The translations under genes and the position numbers were made by a program. The notes beneath the pieces are model-generated. The model searched no databases. It saw nothing but the letters and a program-made list of their open reading frames with translations, and was not told the origin of the DNA. A DNA stretch of 64,000 nt from Climacium dendroides (taxonomy: Eukaryota > Streptophyta > Bryopsida > Hypnales > Climaciaceae), in contig OX467090.1 of the NCBI GenBank assembly GCA_950106755.1, positions 2,170,001 to 2,234,000 of the forward strand, read 5' to 3'. How positions within the stretch are numbered: position 1 is the first letter of the stretch; each line of letters begins with the position of its first letter. Positions 59,147 to 64,000 of the stretch are shown here, piece by piece.

Positions 59147-59388
59147 CATCACAAAGTTTAAACCTTACGGTTTGTCAACAGTTATCATGTGGTTATTGTT
59201 GTTTCATGGGTTCACATGTTAATTACAATTTATTACATCATTACAATGCATTACTTTGCATCATTACGATGCAGTTGTAAGTAATGCATTGTAATGATGT
59301 GATAAATTGTAATTAACGTGCAAACCCATGAAACAACAATAACCACACGATAACTGTTGACAAACCGTAAGGTTTAAATTTTGTGATG
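59147..59388. repeat. 242-bp palindrome, near-perfect 115-bp inverted repeats
   Basis: The left arm begins CATCACAAAGTTTAAACCTT. The right arm ends with its complement (AAGGTTTAAATTTTGTGATG). Few mismatches occur along the arms (ATCATGTGG versus ATCGTGTGG, for example), and a short loop lies near 59267. No clear target duplication was seen, so it is a foldback MITE of unknown superfamily or a palindromic duplication. Confidence 0.85.
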
Positions 59389-59849
59389 AAGATAAAGACA
59401 TAAATATATGATATGGTACATATATTGGTACAAGTACATATATGGGTACAAATATAAAATTCAAATACTAATATATCCCATATTGATTGCATTGGAACTT
59501 GTGACAATTGGTGGGGTTAAAACATGTAATAAGTAATGAATTTTTTTTTGGAATCTTCTAGGTATTAATGTATGATTAATGACACTATGATGAATCCAAA
59601 GACATCCCTCAGTAGAAGGAAGAATTTTTTTATTCCCTCATCAAGTTGGATATTGTTTAGGATTTGATTTATAGACAATTTGGACCCAAAGATGTCTAAT
59701 AAGTTCAACTTTCTCTTCTTACCCTCTAGAATAGTTTAAGTCACATGGTACTTTAGTGACTAAAGTATTTGTAAAGACTTTCCATTAAAGGATTAGATTA
59801 TAGCTTTAGATGAATGCAATGCAATTAAAAATATTTTTTATGAAGCAAT

Positions 59850-61525
59850 TTATTTTTTATTTGTTTTACATTGCCCATGTTTTGAATCACCTATCTTATC
59901 TTCTTTATCTATACGATCTTTCATGAGTTTTCCTAAATTATTATAAAATGTAGTGATTTTCTTGTTGTGTTTGTATTTGTATATGGTATCTGGATTTTCA
60001 GCAATCTCTGACACTGCAGCCATAATCTCAGGATCTTCAAGGCCATTCCTTATATCAGTTGTTTCCATAACATCTTTAATAAGTTCTTGTGTGGGTTGAA
60101 GCATTTCTATTTACCAAAAAATATTGAGTTAAAATTAGGTTTCAATATAATAAATATAATTTCATATTAATAGATTCAATGATTTAAAATTTGATGTTAT
60201 AAAAAATACAAGTATTGTTTAGACAAATGTATTTTGAAAATTTAAATTGTCACAATTTGAATAATTGTTTTTACTTATAATAAAAATAGGAATATAATTT
60301 TTAACAAAATCTTGGTGTTTCAAAAATTCCTTGAATACACAAAATTAATAAGTAAAAATGTTATGTTTGGTAGTTTTGCAATAATTAAGGCTTTTAAAAG
60401 AATCTTTGTTGCAATTACCTCTAACTTCTTTTTGGAGAGCAGCTTGTTCAGGATTTTGTACTCTCATAAAGTCTACATAGAAAAACAAATCAAAACATTA
60501 ATCTTACGAGCTTTGAGCTTTCTAACAATGTGTTCACAAAAATAGCTAAAATTAGACATAGATTATATATCATAGTTGTAGGGCAAGTTGGCGGACTAAA
60601 TTTTTAAAATAGATGCCAAAATTTTAAGGAAATTATTTTTTCAAAAAAAATGAATGGTGAAAAAAATATTGGCAAAAGAATTCTATTTTTTGCATATGTT
60701 GAACCTTATTTTTTGGAAAAAATTAAATATTCACAAAGAGATGCCTACCTTGCCCTACACTTATAGTATTTTTCAATTTAATTAAGAACATTTAATCAAT
60801 GAGATTAGAAAAAGCTAAATTTGTTTAATTGATTGTTTAGAATTACTTTACCTGGAATGTTGTCATGTTGTTCCTTAGGCTTTGAAGGTTTTATAAAAGG
60901 AATTTCTTCTTTTGTCAATTCTTGTGATTTTAATTTTGGTTTGGTGTGTTTTGGAGTGGCATTCAAAAATCCCTTCTTAAATGGCTTTATGTGCGGTTTT
61001 GATGGAAGAGGTGCCTCTTCTTTAGGTTTATCGTTTGTAAACAAAATATGTTTATTTGGCTCAATTGATACCAATGATGTCTTGTCTTGTGTACGCCTTA
61101 TATTTCTTTTTTGAATGTCTTCTATATTCTCTTGGAAGGGATCTCCCAATGATGTAGAATTTATCTCTGTCTACAAATATAATGAAATTGTTGTTAAATA
61201 TTGGAGACTTAGAATATAAATGTTCTTAGGGTGCTTTTTGAAAATAATTTTCATGTCCACTAAAAGACATATGACATAAAGGTTTCAAGACTTAAAATGC
61301 CAAAATTTTGATACAACCAATTGATGTACCTTAATCTGATAAATTTTAAGCAAAAAATAATATTAAACAAGGTAGATTGGACATTTTCATAATATTCAAA
61401 CATTGATATTAAAATGATTATTGTGAAGTTTTGATATTACCAGTAGATTGTTGACCAATATCTAAATGCATCTTTTTCAATAGATATGTCATATCTTCAA
61501 GTGGAGGTGGATTGTCTATATCCAT
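59850..61525 (-). CDS. STI1/Hop-domain protein, four exons, intact
   Basis: Exons on the minus strand are 61525-61441, 61166-60852, 60472-60419 and 60106-59850. Introns have GT-AG ends and every junction is phase 1. The summed coding length, 711 bases, gives 236 residues plus stop, with no interruption. The N terminus (MDIDNPPPLEDMTYLLKKM) is followed by a long Lys/Pro-rich, probably disordered region (about residues 45-130), a short helix-like exon (DFMRVQNPEQAALQKEVR), and a C-terminal STI1-like domain (LQPTQELIKDVMETTDIRNG, LEDPEIMAAVSEIAENPD, YKHNKKITTFYNNLGKLM), ending in a charged tail. STI1 (DP) domains bind Hsp70/Hsp90 clients or ubiquitin-pathway partners, so a cochaperone-type role is likely. 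No signal peptide or membrane segment is visible. It is the only gene here that reads as functional host sequence. The exact orthologue is not identified. Confidence 0.8.
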
Positions 61526-63182
61526 TACAACTTAAATAAGTTTCATAGATTGAATTTTTAATTGTACAAACGTAATTAAAAATAAATTTCTAATATGCTA
61601 CTCATAAAGTGCCAATATAATTGTTATTGTTTATTTGGTAGGCAATAATGTAAGAAATATGGGGAGTTAAATTATAATGTACCATTAACCATTTTTGTTT
61701 TGTTTCTTTGTAATTGTTGAAAATTTTAACTTTGCAATGCGTATATTTCTTCAAAGTTCTTATGTTCTATTTGTTTTCATAGTGCATACTTTACATTGAC
61801 TTTTTTGAAGGAGTGAATTTGTAATTCAATGATGGTAGAAAATGTCAAGATTTTCTTTAGTGAATGTTTTCCAAAAAATAGTCACAACTTTGACTTACAA
61901 ACACTTGACTATTAAAGGCATGCATTTCTTTTACCAAACATTGTTACATTTTTATATGATAATCTACATAATTTAAATACATTTATTTTGTTATTTGCAT
62001 TTGAGGCATACATCTTTTCTTTTATCTCCAACAATTTCCAAGATTATTGTACATTCTTATAAAATAAAAAACATCATTTTCAAAAGTTAGCATTCAATAT
62101 TTCTAAATAGTTTTTAATAAAATAAAACAAAAGATATAGTAGTAGTTATGAATTATTTTCAAAACTTTGATCCAAAGTTTAAAACTTGTTTACAATCATT
62201 AAACAATCATTGAAATTAAAAATCAAAATTTAAATTATTTAGAAAGAAGATTTTATCATCTTAAAATAACCAAAAAGGTTGCATTTAGAACATAATACTA
62301 TCAAACTCCTAAATTAAACTTTAAATCAAACATAAAAATACAAATATTTGTAATTTGTTTTGATATATGTAATGAATGTTTGAATTGATACATAATTATT
62401 TTTTCTAAATGAAATATAATAACATACTTATTTTATTTCAATTAAAATATTATAACACTAATTTCTTAAAAGTTCATTTTGACTTGTAAAAGATAGCTAA
62501 AGAGGATGCGATGCTACGAATTAAATAAATAAATAAATAGTTTTCATTGAATTAAAAAATGCACAATACCAATTGCTTTTGTAAATTTTAGCAATACAAT
62601 AACAAAACTATTGACCACCACATGTTGCTATGGGCATAGAAATACAAATGATACATAGTTATTAAATCATGACATTTTTAAAAAATCACTATATTTATAA
62701 TTACATAGCATATCCAAACTCTTTCAATACTTCCTTAAAAATCATATGTTTTGTATCAAATTTTAGAAAATAAATTTGTTCAATTTAAAACTCTCATCAC
62801 TATTATGTAAATTCATTTAAAATTCTCACTATTATACTTAACATGCTATAAGAAGTTGCATAAAAATTTGATGAGAAGGGTAAAAAGAGTGAACATAATT
62901 CTAAACCACCTAATTTTTAGACTCCTTAGCTAATGCTACTTGCTCATGCAACACCATTTACTCATAATATCATCAAAATTTATATTATCACGATAAGTAT
63001 AGGATTTAATAGTTCAATAATATTAATTAGTTACACAATTTTGTAGTTTCTTTCCACAATCATCAATATCTATATGAATTTTGCTCCAAAATCTTGTCTA
63101 AAACTACTAGACCCTCATCAAACTTTCAAATTGCATAAATAAATCACCTCCATTGAAGTAAACCTTTGCACAAGCCTACTAT

Positions 63183-63185
<3 letters not shown>
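61526..63185. other. AT-rich upstream region of the STI1-domain gene
   Basis: No coding frame and no clear transposon. The promoter of the minus-strand gene should lie just above 61525. I see no unambiguous TATA box among many AT-rich strings. Confidence 0.4.

Positions 63186-63251
<66 letters not shown>
63186..63251. repeat. (AT)33 microsatellite
   Basis: An uninterrupted run of AT dinucleotides, 66 bp. Ile/Tyr repeat frames across it are artefacts. Confidence 0.97.
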
Positions 63252-63256
<5 letters not shown>

Positions 63257-63712
63257 TATCATTGGATATAAGTAGACCCGCACCACCACAAAATAGTAAA
63301 AATGAACCCTCTTTGTACTTGGAGGGTACTCATGTGTTGAAAAATTATTTTTTAACAAGAAGGGTCTACTTTTCCACAACTAACTTCCTATTTTGTATTT
63401 GAATGGGTCCCTAGAATGCCTAAGTTTGATGTCTATAAATAGTTTGGACCTATGATTTCCAAAATTGGATTTATTTAAAAACAATTATTAATCCATACTT
63501 AGAATGACCAAAACAAAAACAAAAACATTATGTTTTTTTTCCAAAATACAAAAAGGATACCAAAAGCCTAATTTACATCCAATATTTAATTGGACATTGC
63601 ATACTTAGGTAGAAAAGAAACTTAAGAGAAAATTAAATATCTTGACATGGTTTCTATTAATAAACTATCTAAATTTTTTATGGATCTTGATGGTTGTGAA
63701 AAAAAGATTTCA
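63252..63712. other. No feature seen
   Basis: AT-rich spacer between the microsatellite and the last MITE. Confidence 0.4.
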
Positions 63713-63715
63713 AAT

Positions 63716-63897
63716 CACTAGTAGAAAATGCAGGAATTTCAACAGAATTCTGTTGTTTCGGTCGCGTTGTTTTGGTCACTGAACAACAAATTTTTATTGA
63801 AATTAACAAATTTCAACAAAAATCTGTTGTTCAGTGACCAAAACAACTCAACCGAAACAACAGAATTCTGTTGAAATTCTTGCGTTTTCTACTAGTG
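63716..63897. mobile_element. 182-bp CACTA-type foldback MITE, family B
   Basis: The ends are CACTAGTAGAAAATGCAGGA and its imperfect complement. The duplication is AAT (63713-63715 and 63898-63900). The inverted arms extend about 85 bp through AATTTCAACAGAATTCTGTT to GTTGTT(C)AGTGACC. The whole element forms a hairpin. No coding capacity. Confidence 0.93.
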
Positions 63898-64000
63898 AAT
63901 TCTCTAAATCTTTCATCTTTGAAACACCTTATAAATTATAAATTTTCAAAGTGTTGAAAATAGTTGTATGAAAAATTGACTTTTAAATTTTATGAATAGA

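Noticed and set aside
63166..63402. Ile/Tyr repeat frames
   Set aside because: They lie on the (AT)33 microsatellite.
1..64000. CRISPR arrays, bacterial operons or organellar genes
   Set aside because: None seen. Introns, retrotransposons and base composition indicate a plant nuclear genome.

Overview
This is a nuclear land-plant sequence. It has a degenerate interstitial TTTAGGG array, GT-AG introns, Ty1-copia and Ty3-gypsy elements, CACTA, hAT and Mutator-type DNA elements, and AT-rich spacers. The unusual mixture (a DD34E Tc1-like transposase, a Rep-like HUH relic, CACTA elements carrying extra domains) makes me favour a seedless plant such as a bryophyte, lycophyte or fern. That is inference, and I cannot name a species.

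Layout. 1-4 kb is host-like sequence with one candidate exon and a telomere-like array. About 4.06-11.26 kb is a CACTA (En/Spm) element whose 5' terminus I could not find. It holds 49-bp subterminal repeats, a two-exon gene joining a CPC-type zinc motif to a SET domain, a decayed tnp2 transposase with DUF4218 and DUF4216 regions, and a long field of ATGACTG motifs ending in a CACTA terminus. 12036-19110 is a second CACTA element, delimited exactly by perfect 31-bp inverted repeats and a TCC duplication. It sits in a GTCC-rich minisatellite next to a copia gag relic. It carries an FCP1/NIF-like (HAD phosphatase fold) exon with both catalytic aspartates replaced, a TNP1-type C-terminal exon, and a DUF4216 relic on the opposite strand. 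19.8-25 kb is LTR-retrotransposon debris with a TATA-containing LTR-like region and a copia primer-binding site.

26-45 kb is mostly decayed single-copy or repeat sequence. It holds a candidate exon on the minus strand, a Tc1-like DD34E transposase broken just before its catalytic Glu, a HUH endonuclease relic, a Mutator-type MITE with a 9-bp duplication, and a hAT-like transposase relic. 45.6-51.6 kb is a Ty1-copia element truncated inside the reverse transcriptase and split by a 1.7-kb insertion. 51.9-57.1 kb is saturated with the 9-bp motif CC(A/G)A(N)T(N)GG and carries decayed minus-strand reading frames downstream of a gypsy integrase (57.3-58.9 kb), which is itself split by a CACTA-type MITE.

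The only gene that reads as intact is on the minus strand at 59850-61525. Its four exons all join in phase and encode a 236-residue protein with an STI1/Hop-like C-terminal domain. Four foldback MITEs with 3-bp duplications (9138, 28411, 57538, 63716) and one 242-bp palindrome complete the inventory.

The most interesting material is the pair of CACTA elements that have taken in chromatin or transcription-type domains (SET and FCP1-like), the HUH relic, the Tc1-like element, and the unexplained 9-bp motif field. Nearly all transposon genes here are broken. Where the lost residue can be guessed, the stops fit C-to-T or G-to-A changes.
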